The position numbers and the translations under genes are program-made. This document shows, piece by piece, positions 45,114 to 54,623 of a DNA stretch of 64,000 nucleotides. This stretch comes from JBFMFB01 sp040752115 (GTDB taxonomy: Bacteria; Pseudomonadota; Gammaproteobacteria; Burkholderiales; Sulfuricellaceae), in the NCBI GenBank assembly GCA_040752115.1, contig JBFMFB010000004.1, forward strand, positions 40,963 through 104,962, in the 5' to 3' direction. Positions within the stretch are counted from its first letter, which is position 1, and every line of letters begins with the position of its first letter. The notes below the pieces were generated by a model. The model saw nothing but the letters and a program-made list of their open reading frames with translations. It was not told where the DNA came from and searched no databases.

Positions 45114-46838
45114 TTGAAACAACACCTGACCCAACTCTTCGCCGAAGCGCTTGCAACGGTTGCGCCGGACGCGGCGGACACCCCCATTCTGCTGGAGCGG
45201 CCCAAGCAGACGCAGCACGGCGATTACGCCTGCAACCTGGCGATGCAGCTGGCGCGGGCGCTGCGCCGCAATCCGCGCGAGGTCGCCGGCCAGCTGCTGG
45301 ATGCACTGCCTTCCTCTCCGCTGGTGGAAAGGGCGGAAATCGCCGGCGCCGGCTTCATCAACCTGTTCCTCGCGCCGGCCGCCAAGCAGCGGGTGGTTTC
45401 CACCATCCTCCGGCAAGGCGAACGGTTCGGGCGCGGCGATCTCGGGCAGGGCAGGAAAATCCAGGTCGAATTCGTTTCCGCCAATCCCACCGGGCCATTG
45501 CACGTGGGCCACGGCCGGGGCGCGGCGTTCGGCATGAGCCTCGCCAGCGTGCTCGCTGCCGCCGGCTATGACGTCAGCCGCGAGTTTTACGTCAACGATG
45601 CCGGCCGGCAGATGGATATCCTGGCGCTCTCGACCTGGCTGCGCTATCTGGAACTGAACGGCATCGACGTGCCCTTCCCGGCCAACGCCTACCAGGGCGC
45701 GTATGTGCGCGAGATGGCGCGCGAGATTCACGCCCGCCACGGCGACCGTTACGTGCATCAGCCGTCCTCGGTGCTGCACGAAGCCCCGTCTGCCGAAACC
45801 GAAGCCGAGGCGCATCTGGACAAGCTGATCGCCAACGCCAAGCTGCTGCTCGGGGAAGGTTACGCCTATATCCACAACCTCGCCCTTACCGAACAGCTCG
45901 AAGACTGCCGCAATGACCTGATGGAATTCGGTGTGACGTTCGACTCGTGGTTTTCCGAGAAATCGCTGTTCGATACCGGCCTGGTCGAGCGCGCGGTCGC
46001 GGCGCTGGAGGAAGCCGGCCATCTGTACGAGCAGGACGGCGCCAAGTGGTTCCGCTCCAGCAAATTCGGCGACGAGAAGGATCGCGTGGTGTTGCGCGAA
46101 AACGGGCAGTACACCTATTTCGCCTCGGACATCGCCTACCATCTGAACAAGTTCGAGCGCGGCTTCGATCAGGTAATCAACATCTGGGGCGCGGACCATC
46201 ACGGCTATATCCCTCGCGTCAAAGGCGCGCTGACCGCCCTGGGGCTGGATGCCGACCGGCTCACCATTGCGCTGGTACAGTTCGCAGTGCTCTATCGCGG
46301 CAAGGAAAAGGTGCCAATGTCCACCCGTGCCGGAGAGTTCGTCACCTTGCGCGAGTTGCGGCGCGAAGTGGGCAACGATGCAGCGCGGTTTTTCTACGTC
46401 CTGCGCAAGAGCGACCAGCACCTCGATTTCGATCTGGAGCTCGCCAAATCGCAAAGCAACGAAAATCCGGTTTACTACATCCAGTACGCGCATGCGCGTC
46501 TTTGCAGCGTGCTGGCGCTTTGGGGCGGCGACCCCGCCGACCTGAAAGATGGCGGCGACCCCGGACTGCTGCAAAGCCCTTACGAGCTGGCGCTGCTGCA
46601 GCGGCTGGGCGACTTCCCGGAAACGCTGGAAAACGCCGCGCGGGAATTCGCGCCGCACCTGATTGCCTACTACCTCCGGGAACTGGCCGCAGAATTGCAC
46701 AGCTACTACAATGCGGAACAGTTCCTGGTCGAAGACGAAGCACTCAAACTGGCACGCCTGTCTCTGGTTACGGCCATCCGCCAGGTGCTGCGCAACGGGC
46801 TTGCCGTGCTCGGGGTGGGCTGCCCGGAAAAGATGTGA
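45114..46838 (+). CDS. argS: Arginyl-tRNA synthetase
   Basis: A 574-residue class I synthetase starting at TTG 45114. FVSANPTGPLHVGHGRGAAFG holds the HIGH motif, VSREFYVNDAGRQ is conserved, and the KMSK loop region reads VPMSTRAGEF. The C-terminal tRNA-binding domain is complete. It charges tRNA-Arg. The TGA overlaps the ATG of a 22-codon mini-ORF. Confidence 0.98.
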   Translation: MKQHLTQLFAEALATVAPDAADTPILLERPKQTQHGDYACNLAMQLARALRRNPREVAGQLLDALPSSPLVERAEIAGAGFINLFLAPAAKQRVVSTILRQGERFGRGDLGQGRKIQVEFVSANPTGPLHVGHGRGAAFGMSLASVLAAAGYDVSREFYVNDAGRQMDILALSTWLRYLELNGIDVPFPANAYQGAYVREMAREIHARHGDRYVHQPSSVLHEAPSAETEAEAHLDKLIANAKLLLGEGYAYIHNLALTEQLEDCRNDLMEFGVTFDSWFSEKSLFDTGLVERAVAALEEAGHLYEQDGAKWFRSSKFGDEKDRVVLRENGQYTYFASDIAYHLNKFERGFDQVINIWGADHHGYIPRVKGALTALGLDADRLTIALVQFAVLYRGKEKVPMSTRAGEFVTLRELRREVGNDAARFFYVLRKSDQHLDFDLELAKSQSNENPVYYIQYAHARLCSVLALWGGDPADLKDGGDPGLLQSPYELALLQRLGDFPETLENAAREFAPHLIAYYLRELAAELHSYYNAEQFLVEDEALKLARLSLVTAIRQVLRNGLAVLGVGCPEKM

Positions 46839-46906
46839 TGCAAAACGCTTCACCGGCCAGCACGGTGCCATCCGGGAGCTTAGCCCCAGTTTCAGGTCAA
46901 TCATGA
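46838..46906 (+). CDS. 22-codon mini-ORF bridging argS and the SPOR gene
   Basis: An ORF from ATG 46838 (overlapping the argS TGA as TGATG) to TGA 46904-46906 (overlapping the next gene's ATG as ATGA). The peptide MQNASPASTVPSGSLAPVSG is Ser/Ala/Pro-rich with no recognised motif. It may be a translation-coupling leader or chance. Confidence 0.3.
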   Translation: MQNASPASTVPSGSLAPVSGQS

Positions 46907-47493
46907 GCCGAAGCCGAGACTACAAAACAACGCCAAAACTGCCCGCATCCAGGTCGGGCAGCCCGTTGCTGACCGGTATCATCATCGGCACGTTCGTCGG
47001 CCTGGGCATCGCACTGGGCGTGGCGCTCTATATCAAACAGGGACCCAGCCCGTTCGTCGATAAAACCAAGCCAGCGGCTCAACCGACAGCAGGGCAAAAG
47101 AAAACTGCCGCGCCGGACAGTACCGCCGCTGACAAAGCAGCGAAGCCGGCGGACAAACCGCGCTTCGATTTCTATACGATTTTGCCGGGCACCGAGGAGC
47201 CGGTTTCCGAGCAGGAACTCAAGCAGGCCGGCCAGCAATCCGCGGGCGGGACGGGCTACCAGTATTTCCTCCAGGCGGGCTCGTTCCAGACCGAAGCCGA
47301 AGCCGACAATCTTAAGGCCAAGCTGGCGCTCCTCGGGGTGGAGGCCGGCATCCAGACCGCCACTTTGCCCGACAAGGGGGTGTGGCACCGGGTGCGCGCC
47401 GGGCCTTATGCCACCTTGGAGGAATTGAACCGGATTCGCACCACGCTATCGCAAAACGGAATCAGCACCAGCCTGATAAAAATACACGAGTAA
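46903..47493 (+). CDS. SPOR-domain (FtsN-like) cell-division protein
   Basis: A 196-residue protein from ATG 46903. A short basic cytoplasmic N-terminus (SRSRDYKTTPK) is followed by one membrane helix (LLTGIIIGTFVGLGIALGVAL, about 23-43), an Ala/Lys/Pro-rich linker and a C-terminal SPOR domain (about 120-195: YQYFLQAGSFQTEAEADNLK, VRAGPYATLEELN). SPOR domains bind denuded glycan at the division septum. It is simpler than E. coli FtsN. Confidence 0.9.
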   Translation: MSRSRDYKTTPKLPASRSGSPLLTGIIIGTFVGLGIALGVALYIKQGPSPFVDKTKPAAQPTAGQKKTAAPDSTAADKAAKPADKPRFDFYTILPGTEEPVSEQELKQAGQQSAGGTGYQYFLQAGSFQTEAEADNLKAKLALLGVEAGIQTATLPDKGVWHRVRAGPYATLEELNRIRTTLSQNGISTSLIKIHE

Positions 47494-47543
47494 GGCGCTG
47501 GTTCAGCCGCCCGCGCGCCATCATCAACCACGGAGTCAAGACC

Positions 47544-48203
47544 ATGCCTCATTTGAGAAATGCCAGCGCCCCCTTCGCCCGTTTCCTTGCCATCCTGGCC
47601 CTCGCCCTCTGCAGTTTTGCCGTCCATGCCGAGCCCCAGGCCGGCAAGGACTACGCACTGGTTTCACCGCCCGTGCCGACAGAGACCGGAAAAAAAATCG
47701 AAGTGCTGGAAGTGTTCTGGTACGGCTGTCCCCACTGCTTCGACCTGGAACCGGAGCTCGCTGCCTGGGTGAAGAAGCTGCCCAAGGACGTGGTCTTCCG
47801 CCGCATGCCCGGCGTCCTCCCAGATAGCTGGCTGTCCCTGGCAAAAGCCTATTACGCCGCCGAAGCGCTGGATGCGGTAGACAAGCTGCATGCCGGGATA
47901 TTCAACGCCATCCACCTCGGCCAGATCAACCTGAACAATGAGAAAATCCTGTTCGACTGGGTGGGCAAACAGGGCGTGGACGGCAAGAAATTTGCCGACG
48001 CCTATGCTTCCTTCGCGGTGCAGAACAAGGCGATGCGCGCCAAGCAGCTATCCAGAGCCTACGGGCTCAGCGGCGTGCCGGCAATCGTGGTGGAAGGCAA
48101 GTATCTGACATCTCCCGCCATGGCCGGCGGCAACAGTGCGCTACTGGCGGTCACCGACGAACTGATCAAAAAGGCCCGGCAGGAGCGTGCCGTCAAGCGC
48201 TGA
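47544..48203 (+). CDS. dsbA: Thiol:disulfide interchange protein DsbA
   Basis: A 219-residue periplasmic oxidase. Signal peptide: basic start then FLAILALALCSFAVHA, cleaved before EPQAGKDY. The thioredoxin-fold active site is FWYGCPHCFDLEPEL (C62-P-H-C65) and the cis-Pro loop is GVPAIVVEGKY. It introduces disulfides into exported proteins. ATG 47544 follows CGGAG; longer starts fall in the SPOR gene. Confidence 0.96.
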   Translation: MPHLRNASAPFARFLAILALALCSFAVHAEPQAGKDYALVSPPVPTETGKKIEVLEVFWYGCPHCFDLEPELAAWVKKLPKDVVFRRMPGVLPDSWLSLAKAYYAAEALDAVDKLHAGIFNAIHLGQINLNNEKILFDWVGKQGVDGKKFADAYASFAVQNKAMRAKQLSRAYGLSGVPAIVVEGKYLTSPAMAGGNSALLAVTDELIKKARQERAVKR

Positions 48204-48966
48204 TCGCGGAAAGATCTTCATCACCGGCGCGTCGAGCGGACTGGGAGCCGCTCTCGCGCGCCGCTACGCGCGCGAAGGCGCCGTCGTCGGCTTGGTGGCG
48301 CGCAACGCCAAACCCCTTGAAAAACTCGCCGCCGAGCTCGGCGGCTTTGCCTACCCGCTGGACGTGCGCGACCACCCGGCCCTGCATACAGCCGCGCTGG
48401 ATTTCATGCGGCGCTTCGGGGTACCGGACACGGTGATCGCCTGTGCGGGAGTAAGTTGCGGCAACCTCACGGAATATGCCGAAGATCTGCCGGTGCTCCA
48501 GACGGTGATGGACATCAACCTGATCGGCATGGCAAAAACCTTCCAGCCATTTTTGCGCCCGATGCGCGAAGCGGGCCGTGGCACGCTGGCCGGGATCGCC
48601 AGTGTAGCCGGGTTTCGCGGGCTGCCCGGGGCAAGCGCCTACTCCGCCTCGAAAGCCGCCGCAATCAGCTATCTGGAAAGCCTGCGGGTGGAGCTGCACG
48701 GCTCCGGAATCCATGTCGTTACCCTCTGCCCCGGCTACATCCAAACCCCGATGACCGCGGTCAACCCCTACCCCATGCCTTTCATGCTGACGGCGGAGGA
48801 GGCGGCACGGCTGGTTGTCTGCGCCATCGCCAAACGGCGCAAATTCGTTGTGCTGCCTTGGCAGATGGCACTGGTGGGGAGAGTCCTCGAGCACCTGCCC
48901 ATCCGGCTCTATGACCGGCTGTTCGCCAAAGCGCAGCACAAGCCGCGCAACCTTCCGATTGAGTGA
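48187..48966 (+). CDS. Short-chain dehydrogenase/reductase
   Basis: A 259-residue classical SDR: TGASSGLG nucleotide-binding motif (13-20), the NAG-type motif as ACAGVS, and a catalytic SAYSASKAA (YxxxK). GTG 48187 overlaps the end of dsbA by 17 bases. Related proteins are encoded next to dsbA in many betaproteobacteria; the substrate is unknown. The C-terminus (VLPWQMALVGRVLEHLPIRLYDRLF) may contact membrane. Confidence 0.9.
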   Translation: MPSSADRGKIFITGASSGLGAALARRYAREGAVVGLVARNAKPLEKLAAELGGFAYPLDVRDHPALHTAALDFMRRFGVPDTVIACAGVSCGNLTEYAEDLPVLQTVMDINLIGMAKTFQPFLRPMREAGRGTLAGIASVAGFRGLPGASAYSASKAAAISYLESLRVELHGSGIHVVTLCPGYIQTPMTAVNPYPMPFMLTAEEAARLVVCAIAKRRKFVVLPWQMALVGRVLEHLPIRLYDRLFAKAQHKPRNLPIE

Positions 48967-48979
48967 AAGTCGCTTCGGC

Positions 48980-49417
48980 ATGACCGGCCCTTCCACGATG
49001 ATTGGCGACGAATCCCTGTTCCATCCCCTTACCGGCCTGTACAGCGCATCCTACATGGATCGCCGGATCGAGGAGGAACTCGGGCACGCCCGCCGGCAGC
49101 ACGGCAAAATCTGCCTCCTGCGGCTGGCGCTGCTGCCGCCGGTGCTGCCCCCCGATCTACTCAAGGAAGCGGCCGATCTGCTTCGCCTGGGCCTGCGCAC
49201 CGCCGATCTCCTGGGGCATGGACACGATGGCCAGTTTCTTGTGCTGCTGCCCGCTACGCCGCTGCAGAGCGCCGTCGTGGCGGCACAACGTCTGCAAAAA
49301 GCGGTCGAGGAATGGGGGTTCGATTCAGCGCTGTCAGTCGTACTGGGCTTTCGCGCGGCCGAAGCCGGCGGCGACGATTCGCGGGAGTCTCTGCTGGAAC
49401 GGCTGGCTGGCTCTTGA
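48980..49417 (+). CDS. Degenerate GGDEF-domain protein
   Basis: A 145-residue protein (ATG 48980, or 48998). HPLTGLYSASYMDRRIEEEL matches the start of GGDEF domains, and LRTADLLGHGHDGQFLVLLP aligns with the active-site strand, where GGDEF is replaced by HDGQF. Catalytic and metal residues of a cyclase are therefore missing and the domain is shorter than usual. It probably binds a nucleotide or partner, or is decaying. It converges with glmS seven bases away. Confidence 0.7.
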   Translation: MTGPSTMIGDESLFHPLTGLYSASYMDRRIEEELGHARRQHGKICLLRLALLPPVLPPDLLKEAADLLRLGLRTADLLGHGHDGQFLVLLPATPLQSAVVAAQRLQKAVEEWGFDSALSVVLGFRAAEAGGDDSRESLLERLAGS

Positions 49418-49423
49418 CCGCCG

Positions 49424-51253
49424 TTATTCGACCGTTACCGATTTCGCCAGATTGCGCGGCTTATCCACGTCCGTTCCCTTGTGCAGGGCAGCATGGTAGG
49501 CCAGCATCTGCAGCGGGATGACGTGCAAGATCGGGCTTAACGCCCCGGCGTGGCCTGGCAGGCGTATGAGGTGCACGCCTTCCTGGCTGGTCAGATGGCT
49601 TTCCTGATCGGCAAACACATACAGTTCGCCGCCGCGTGCGCGTACTTCCTGCAAGTTGGATTTGAGTTTCTCCAGCAGTGCGTCGTTGGGCGCGATCGCC
49701 ACAACCGGCATTTCCTTGTCCACCAGCGCCAATGGGCCGTGCTTGAGCTCCCCGGCAGGGTAGGCTTCGGCATGGATATAGGATATTTCCTTGAGCTTGA
49801 GCGCCCCTTCCAGTGCGATGGGGTAGTGCAGGCCGCGCCCGAGGAACAGGGCATGCTGTTTTTCGGCAAAGCGCTCCGCCCACTGGGCCACCGATGGCTC
49901 CAGGGCAAGCACCTGCTGCACCAGCCCCGGCAGCTGGCGTAGCGCCGCAAGCCGATCCTTCTCCTCGGATGCCGTCATGCGCCCGCGTAGCTTGGCCAGC
50001 ACCAGCGTGAGCAGATAAAGTGCGGCAAGCTGAGTGGTGAATGCCTTGGTCGAGGCAACGCCGATCTCTGGCCCTGCATGGGTCAGGAATTGCAGGCCGG
50101 ACTGGCGCATCAGCGCGCTTTCCGCCACGTTGCAGATGGACAGCGTGGCGCCATGCCCCTGTGCTTTCGCGTGATTCAATGCCGCCAGGGTGTCGGCGGT
50201 TTCTCCAGACTGGGAAATGGCCACGATCAGCCCGGAAGGATGGGGCACGCTGTCGCGGTAGCGGTATTCGCTTGCCACTTCCGCCGTACAAGGAATGCCG
50301 GCGATGCCCTCCAGCCAGTAGCGCGCAACCTGCGCGGCATGGTAGCTGGTGCCGCAGGCGATGATGTTCACCCGGTCTACTGTGCCCAGCACCCGCTGCG
50401 CGTCCGCACCGAAAACGGCGGGTGAAAGATTTTCCTGTGCCAGCGCCCCTTCCAGCGTATCGGCCAGGGCGCGGGGCTGCTCGTGGATTTCCTTCTGCAT
50501 GAAGTGGCGGTATTGGCCGAGCTCCGCCGTATCCGCCGTCAGTTCGGAGATGCGTGCGGGCCGTTCCACCGTGTTACCCTGGGCATCGAGAATGCGGTAG
50601 TCGAGCAAGCCGATGTCCGCAACGTCGCCTTCTTCCAGGTACACCACCTTCTGAGTGACCGGCAGCAGGGCGGCGATATCCGAGGCAATGAAATTTTCCT
50701 CGATCCCCAGTCCCAGCAGCAGCGGGCTGCCCTTGCGCGCGCAAACCATCCGGTTCGGCATGTCCGAGCAGACCACGCCGATGGCGTAAGCGCCCTTCAT
50801 TTCGGCGATGGCTTGCCGGGTGGCAGCGAGCAAATCCTTGCCGTGCTGGTAGTAGTGATGGATGAGATGGACGATGATCTCGGTGTCGGTGTCGGAGTCG
50901 AAGCGGTAACCCAAGCCTTTCAGGCGGTCGCGCAGCACCTCGTGGTTTTCGATGATGCCGTTGTGCACCACTGCCAGGGCGTCGCCACTGACGTGGGGGT
51001 GGGCATTGTTCTCGGTAGGTGCGCCGTGGGTTGCCCAGCGGGTGTGAGCGATGCCGAGATGGCCGTGAGTGCCGCACCGCCTGACCTCGGCGGCAAGTTC
51101 GGCCACGCGCCCGACGCTGCGAACGCGCGCCAGGCCGCCGGCGACAACCGCCAGGCCGGCCGAATCATAGCCACGGTATTCCAGGCGCCGCAGGCCTTCC
51201 AGCAGGATGGGCACGACGTTGCGCTGCGCCACTGCTCCGATGATGCCGCACAT
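49424..51253 (-). CDS. glmS: Glutamine--fructose-6-phosphate aminotransferase
   Basis: A 609-residue enzyme with N-terminal Cys2 glutaminase (MCGIIGAVAQRN), RWATHGAPTENNAHP, two SIS sugar-isomerase domains (ACGTSYHAA, ISQSGETADTL) and the conserved C-terminus PRNLAKSVTVE. It makes glucosamine-6-phosphate, the first step to UDP-GlcNAc used in peptidoglycan and probably in the bacillosamine module. Seven bases from glmU; no glmS ribozyme region is present. Confidence 0.98.
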   Translation of the reverse strand: MCGIIGAVAQRNVVPILLEGLRRLEYRGYDSAGLAVVAGGLARVRSVGRVAELAAEVRRCGTHGHLGIAHTRWATHGAPTENNAHPHVSGDALAVVHNGIIENHEVLRDRLKGLGYRFDSDTDTEIIVHLIHHYYQHGKDLLAATRQAIAEMKGAYAIGVVCSDMPNRMVCARKGSPLLLGLGIEENFIASDIAALLPVTQKVVYLEEGDVADIGLLDYRILDAQGNTVERPARISELTADTAELGQYRHFMQKEIHEQPRALADTLEGALAQENLSPAVFGADAQRVLGTVDRVNIIACGTSYHAAQVARYWLEGIAGIPCTAEVASEYRYRDSVPHPSGLIVAISQSGETADTLAALNHAKAQGHGATLSICNVAESALMRQSGLQFLTHAGPEIGVASTKAFTTQLAALYLLTLVLAKLRGRMTASEEKDRLAALRQLPGLVQQVLALEPSVAQWAERFAEKQHALFLGRGLHYPIALEGALKLKEISYIHAEAYPAGELKHGPLALVDKEMPVVAIAPNDALLEKLKSNLQEVRARGGELYVFADQESHLTSQEGVHLIRLPGHAGALSPILHVIPLQMLAYHAALHKGTDVDKPRNLAKSVTVE

Positions 51254-51260
51254 GGTAGCT

Positions 51261-52634
51261 TTAATCCTTTTTCTTGACTGGCCGCTGCCAGCCGTTCACG
51301 GTAATTTGTTTGGCGCGCGACAGGGTCAGCTCGCCGGGCGGGACGTCACGCGTAATGGTGGAACCCGCGCCGATAGTGGCGCCGCGGCCGATTGTCACCG
51401 GCGCCACCAGTTGCGTATCCGAGCCGACGAACACATCGTCCTCGATTACGGTACGGTATTTATGCGCGCCATCGTAGTTGCAGGTGATGGTGCCGGCGCC
51501 GATGTTGACGTTTTGCCCGACGGTGCTGTCGCCGACGTAGCTCAGGTGATTGATTTTAGCGCCACGCCCCACCTGGCTGTTCTTGATTTCGACGAAGTTG
51601 CCGATATGAACCTTTTCCGCTAGCCGGGTGCCGGGGCGAATGCGCGCAAATGGCCCGATGCGGCCGCTACTGCCGACCTCGGCTTCTTCGATCAGACTAA
51701 ACGGGGCGATGTGCGTCCCCGCCGCCACGGATACCTCGCGCAAGATGCAGTTCGCGCCCACCACCACATTGTCGCCTAGTTGCACGCGCCCCTCGAATAC
51801 ACAGTTGACGTCGATCACCACGTCGCGTCCGCAGGTAAGTTCCCCGCGCACGTCGATACGCTTGGGGTCGAGCAGCGTCACCCCCTGCTGCTGCAGGCGA
51901 TCCGCGATTTCATGCTGATACAGCCGCTCGAGGTGCGCGAGCTGGCTCTTGCTGTTCACCCCCAGCACCTCCCAGTGGTGGCGCGGATGACTGGTGGCGA
52001 TCTCGGCGCCATCCGCTGCTGCCAAGCCGATAATGTCGGTAAGATAGTACTCGCCCTGGGCATTGTCGTTTTTCAGCATCGGCAGCCAGCGTGCAAGGTG
52101 AACGTTGGACACGGCCAAGATGCCGGTGTTGATCTCGGTAAGCGCCCGCTCGGCCTCGCTGGCGTCTTTCTCCTCCACGATCCGCGTCACCCGGCCGTTT
52201 TCCCGCACTATCCGGCCGTAGCCGCGCGGATCCGCTAGCGCCATGGTAAGCAGTGCGACGCCGCCGCGGCGGGCGGCGTCGACCAGCGGTGCCAGGGTGT
52301 CAGCATGAATTAGCGGCACATCGCCGTAGAGCACCAGCGTGGCACCGTCCGGATCGAGATGAGGCAGTGTCTGCTGCAGCGCGTGGCCGGTGCCGAGCTG
52401 CGGTTCCTGCTGCACCATGACAACATCATCCACACCCTCCAAGACGGCCTTCACCGCCTCACCTCCGTGCCCGTACACCACGCAGATTTTGGCGGGGCCG
52501 AGCGCGCGCGCGGCTGCCAGCACATGCTGCAGCAGCGGTCTGCCGGCGAGCGGGTGCAGCACTTTGGCGAGTTCCGAGTTCATCCTCGTGCCCTTGCCGG
52601 CGGCAAGGATGACGATGTTCAAGGGTTGTTGCAT
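51261..52634 (-). CDS. glmU: Bifunctional GlcNAc-1-P uridylyltransferase / GlcN-1-P acetyltransferase
   Basis: A 457-residue GlmU. N-terminal pyrophosphorylase motif ILAAGKGTRMNSELAKVLHP and a C-terminal left-handed beta-helix acetyltransferase with GNFVEIKNSQVGRGAKINHLSYVGD and the catalytic His there. It completes UDP-GlcNAc synthesis. It starts 35 bases after the atp terminator; a TATACT -10 candidate sits at 52665-52670 without a good -35. Confidence 0.98.
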   Translation of the reverse strand: MQQPLNIVILAAGKGTRMNSELAKVLHPLAGRPLLQHVLAAARALGPAKICVVYGHGGEAVKAVLEGVDDVVMVQQEPQLGTGHALQQTLPHLDPDGATLVLYGDVPLIHADTLAPLVDAARRGGVALLTMALADPRGYGRIVRENGRVTRIVEEKDASEAERALTEINTGILAVSNVHLARWLPMLKNDNAQGEYYLTDIIGLAAADGAEIATSHPRHHWEVLGVNSKSQLAHLERLYQHEIADRLQQQGVTLLDPKRIDVRGELTCGRDVVIDVNCVFEGRVQLGDNVVVGANCILREVSVAAGTHIAPFSLIEEAEVGSSGRIGPFARIRPGTRLAEKVHIGNFVEIKNSQVGRGAKINHLSYVGDSTVGQNVNIGAGTITCNYDGAHKYRTVIEDDVFVGSDTQLVAPVTIGRGATIGAGSTITRDVPPGELTLSRAKQITVNGWQRPVKKKD

Positions 52635-52670
52635 GCGTTCGATGTTACCGGGAGCAAATGCGCTAGTATA

Positions 52671-52700
52671 AAGAAAAAAGGCAGCCCGCAGGCTGCCTTT
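52671..52700 (-). terminator. Rho-independent terminator of the atp operon
   Basis: A perfect 10-bp stem AAAGGCAGCC / GGCTGCCTTT with a 4-base loop (52677-52700), followed on the minus strand by TTTTTTCTTT. It lies 20 bases after atpC and separates the ATP synthase operon from glmU-glmS. Confidence 0.9.
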
Positions 52701-52719
52701 GCATTTCCGCCTGCGACAA

Positions 52720-53148
52720 TCAGTGATGACCTTGTTTGCGCAGTTTCTGGATGGCGTGCAGTTGCGCCACCGCTTCCGCCAGTTCGGCCTGGGCGCGGGC
52801 GTACTCGACGGCCGAGGTGTGGTCCCTCATGGCTTCTTCGGCGCGTTTCTTGGCTTCCAGCGCCTTCGCCTCGTCCAGATCCTTGCCGCGCAATACGGTA
52901 TCCGCCAGGACCGTAACCACCCCCGGCTGCACTTCCAGGATTCCGCCGGACACGAAAAACAATTCTTCTTCCGTCTGGTTCGGCAACTTGAGCCGTACGG
53001 TTCCGGGCTTCATGCGCGAAATCAGCGGCGCATGGCGGGGATAAACCCCGACTTCGCCCATTTCCGCCGGCGCAGCCACGAACTCCGCGATACCGGAGAA
53101 AATGGACTGCTCGGCGCTCACCACGTCAACGTGTATCGTCATTGCCAT
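52720..53148 (-). CDS. atpC: ATP synthase F1 subunit epsilon
   Basis: A 142-residue epsilon subunit: N-terminal beta-sandwich (TIHVDVVSAEQSIFSG, GVYPRHAPLIS) and C-terminal helical hairpin (LDEAKALEAKKRAEEAM, ARAQAELAEAVAQL). It regulates and links F1 to the c-ring. Last gene of the operon. Confidence 0.97.
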   Translation of the reverse strand: MAMTIHVDVVSAEQSIFSGIAEFVAAPAEMGEVGVYPRHAPLISRMKPGTVRLKLPNQTEEELFFVSGGILEVQPGVVTVLADTVLRGKDLDEAKALEAKKRAEEAMRDHTSAVEYARAQAELAEAVAQLHAIQKLRKQGHH

Positions 53149-53215
53149 AATCTTGGATTACCTTGCCGTTTGCAAACACGGTTCGGCGCGACTTCCGCGC
53201 CGAGCCGCGAGCCCG

Positions 53216-54613
53216 TTACTGAAGGGTCTTGGCTTTTTCCACAGCCTCTTCGATCGAGCCGACCATGTAAAACGCCTGCTCGGGCAGGTGGTCGTATTCG
53301 CCGCTGACGATGCCTTTGAAGCCCTTGATAGTGTCTTTGAGCGACACGTACTTGCCTGGCGAGCCGGTGAACACTTCGGCCACGAAGAACGGCTGCGACA
53401 GGAAGCGCTGGATTTTCCGGGCGCGGGCCACCGCCAGCTTGTCTTCCGGCGCCAGTTCGTCCATACCCAGAATCGCGATAATGTCGCGCAGTTCTTTGTA
53501 ACGCTGCAATGTCGCCTGAACCTGGCGCGCCACGGCGTAGTGCTCTTCGCCCACAACCAGCGGGTCGAGCTGGCGGGAAGTGGAATCGAGTGGATCCACC
53601 GCGGGATAAATACCCAGCGCGGCGATATCGCGCGACAACACCACCGTGGAATCGAGGTGCAGGAAGGTTGTCGCAGGCGACGGATCGGTCAAGTCGTCTG
53701 CAGGCACGTACACGGCCTGGATGGAGGTAATGGATCCCACCTTGGTCGAGGTAATGCGTTCCTGCAGGCGGCCCATTTCTTCGGCCAGGGTCGGCTGGTA
53801 GCCCACCGCGGAGGGCATCCGGCCCAGCAGCGCGGACACTTCGGTGCCGGCCAGGGTATAACGGTAGATGTTGTCAACGAAGAACAGAATGTCGCGGCCT
53901 TCGTCGCGGAAACGTTCCGCCATGGTCAGGCCGGTCAGCGCGACGCGCAGACGGTTGCCCGGCGGTTCGTTCATTTGGCCGAACACCATCGCCACCTTGT
54001 CGAGAACGTTGGAGTCCTTCATCTCGTGGTAGAAGTCGTTGCCCTCGCGGGTGCGCTCGCCTACCCCTGCGAACACGGACAGGCCGGAATGCTGCTTGGC
54101 GATGTTGTTGATGAGCTCCATCATGTTCACCGTCTTGCCCACGCCGGCGCCGCCAAACAAGCCCACCTTGCCGCCCTTGGCAAACGGGCAGATCAGATCG
54201 ATAACCTTGATGCCGGTTTCCAGCAGCTCCACGGAAGGAGACAGTTCTTCGAACGTGGGCGCCTTCTGGTGAATGCTGCGGCGTTCGTCGCACTGAATTT
54301 CGCCAGCTTCGTCGATCGGCCGGCCCAGCACGTCCATGATGCGACCGAGGGTGCCATGCCCGACCGGCACCGAAATCGGCGCCCCAGTGGTTTTCACTTT
54401 CATGCCGCGGCGCAAGCCATCGCTGGAGCCCATGGCGATCGCGCGCACCACCCCATCGCCAAGCTGCTGCTGCACTTCCAGGGTCAGGCCGCTTTCGGCG
54501 GTAGAGCTTTCTTCATCCAGCACCAGGGCTTCGAATACCTTGGGCATGCCCGCGCGCGGAAACTCGACGTCAACCACCGCGCCGATACACTGAACAATCT
54601 TTCCTTCACTCAT
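53216..54613 (-). CDS. atpD: ATP synthase F1 subunit beta
   Basis: A 465-residue catalytic subunit from ATG 54613 (MSEGKIVQCIGAVVDVEFPR), with GGGGA upstream; a TTG five codons earlier is not needed. Walker A GGAGVGKTVNM, Walker B ILFFVDNIYRYT and VYVPADDLTDPSPATTF are present. It carries the ATP-forming sites of F1. The gap to atpG is unusually long (118 bp) and holds a short duplication. Confidence 0.98.
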   Translation of the reverse strand: MSEGKIVQCIGAVVDVEFPRAGMPKVFEALVLDEESSTAESGLTLEVQQQLGDGVVRAIAMGSSDGLRRGMKVKTTGAPISVPVGHGTLGRIMDVLGRPIDEAGEIQCDERRSIHQKAPTFEELSPSVELLETGIKVIDLICPFAKGGKVGLFGGAGVGKTVNMMELINNIAKQHSGLSVFAGVGERTREGNDFYHEMKDSNVLDKVAMVFGQMNEPPGNRLRVALTGLTMAERFRDEGRDILFFVDNIYRYTLAGTEVSALLGRMPSAVGYQPTLAEEMGRLQERITSTKVGSITSIQAVYVPADDLTDPSPATTFLHLDSTVVLSRDIAALGIYPAVDPLDSTSRQLDPLVVGEEHYAVARQVQATLQRYKELRDIIAILGMDELAPEDKLAVARARKIQRFLSQPFFVAEVFTGSPGKYVSLKDTIKGFKGIVSGEYDHLPEQAFYMVGSIEEAVEKAKTLQ

Positions 54614-54623
54614 TTTGAGATTC

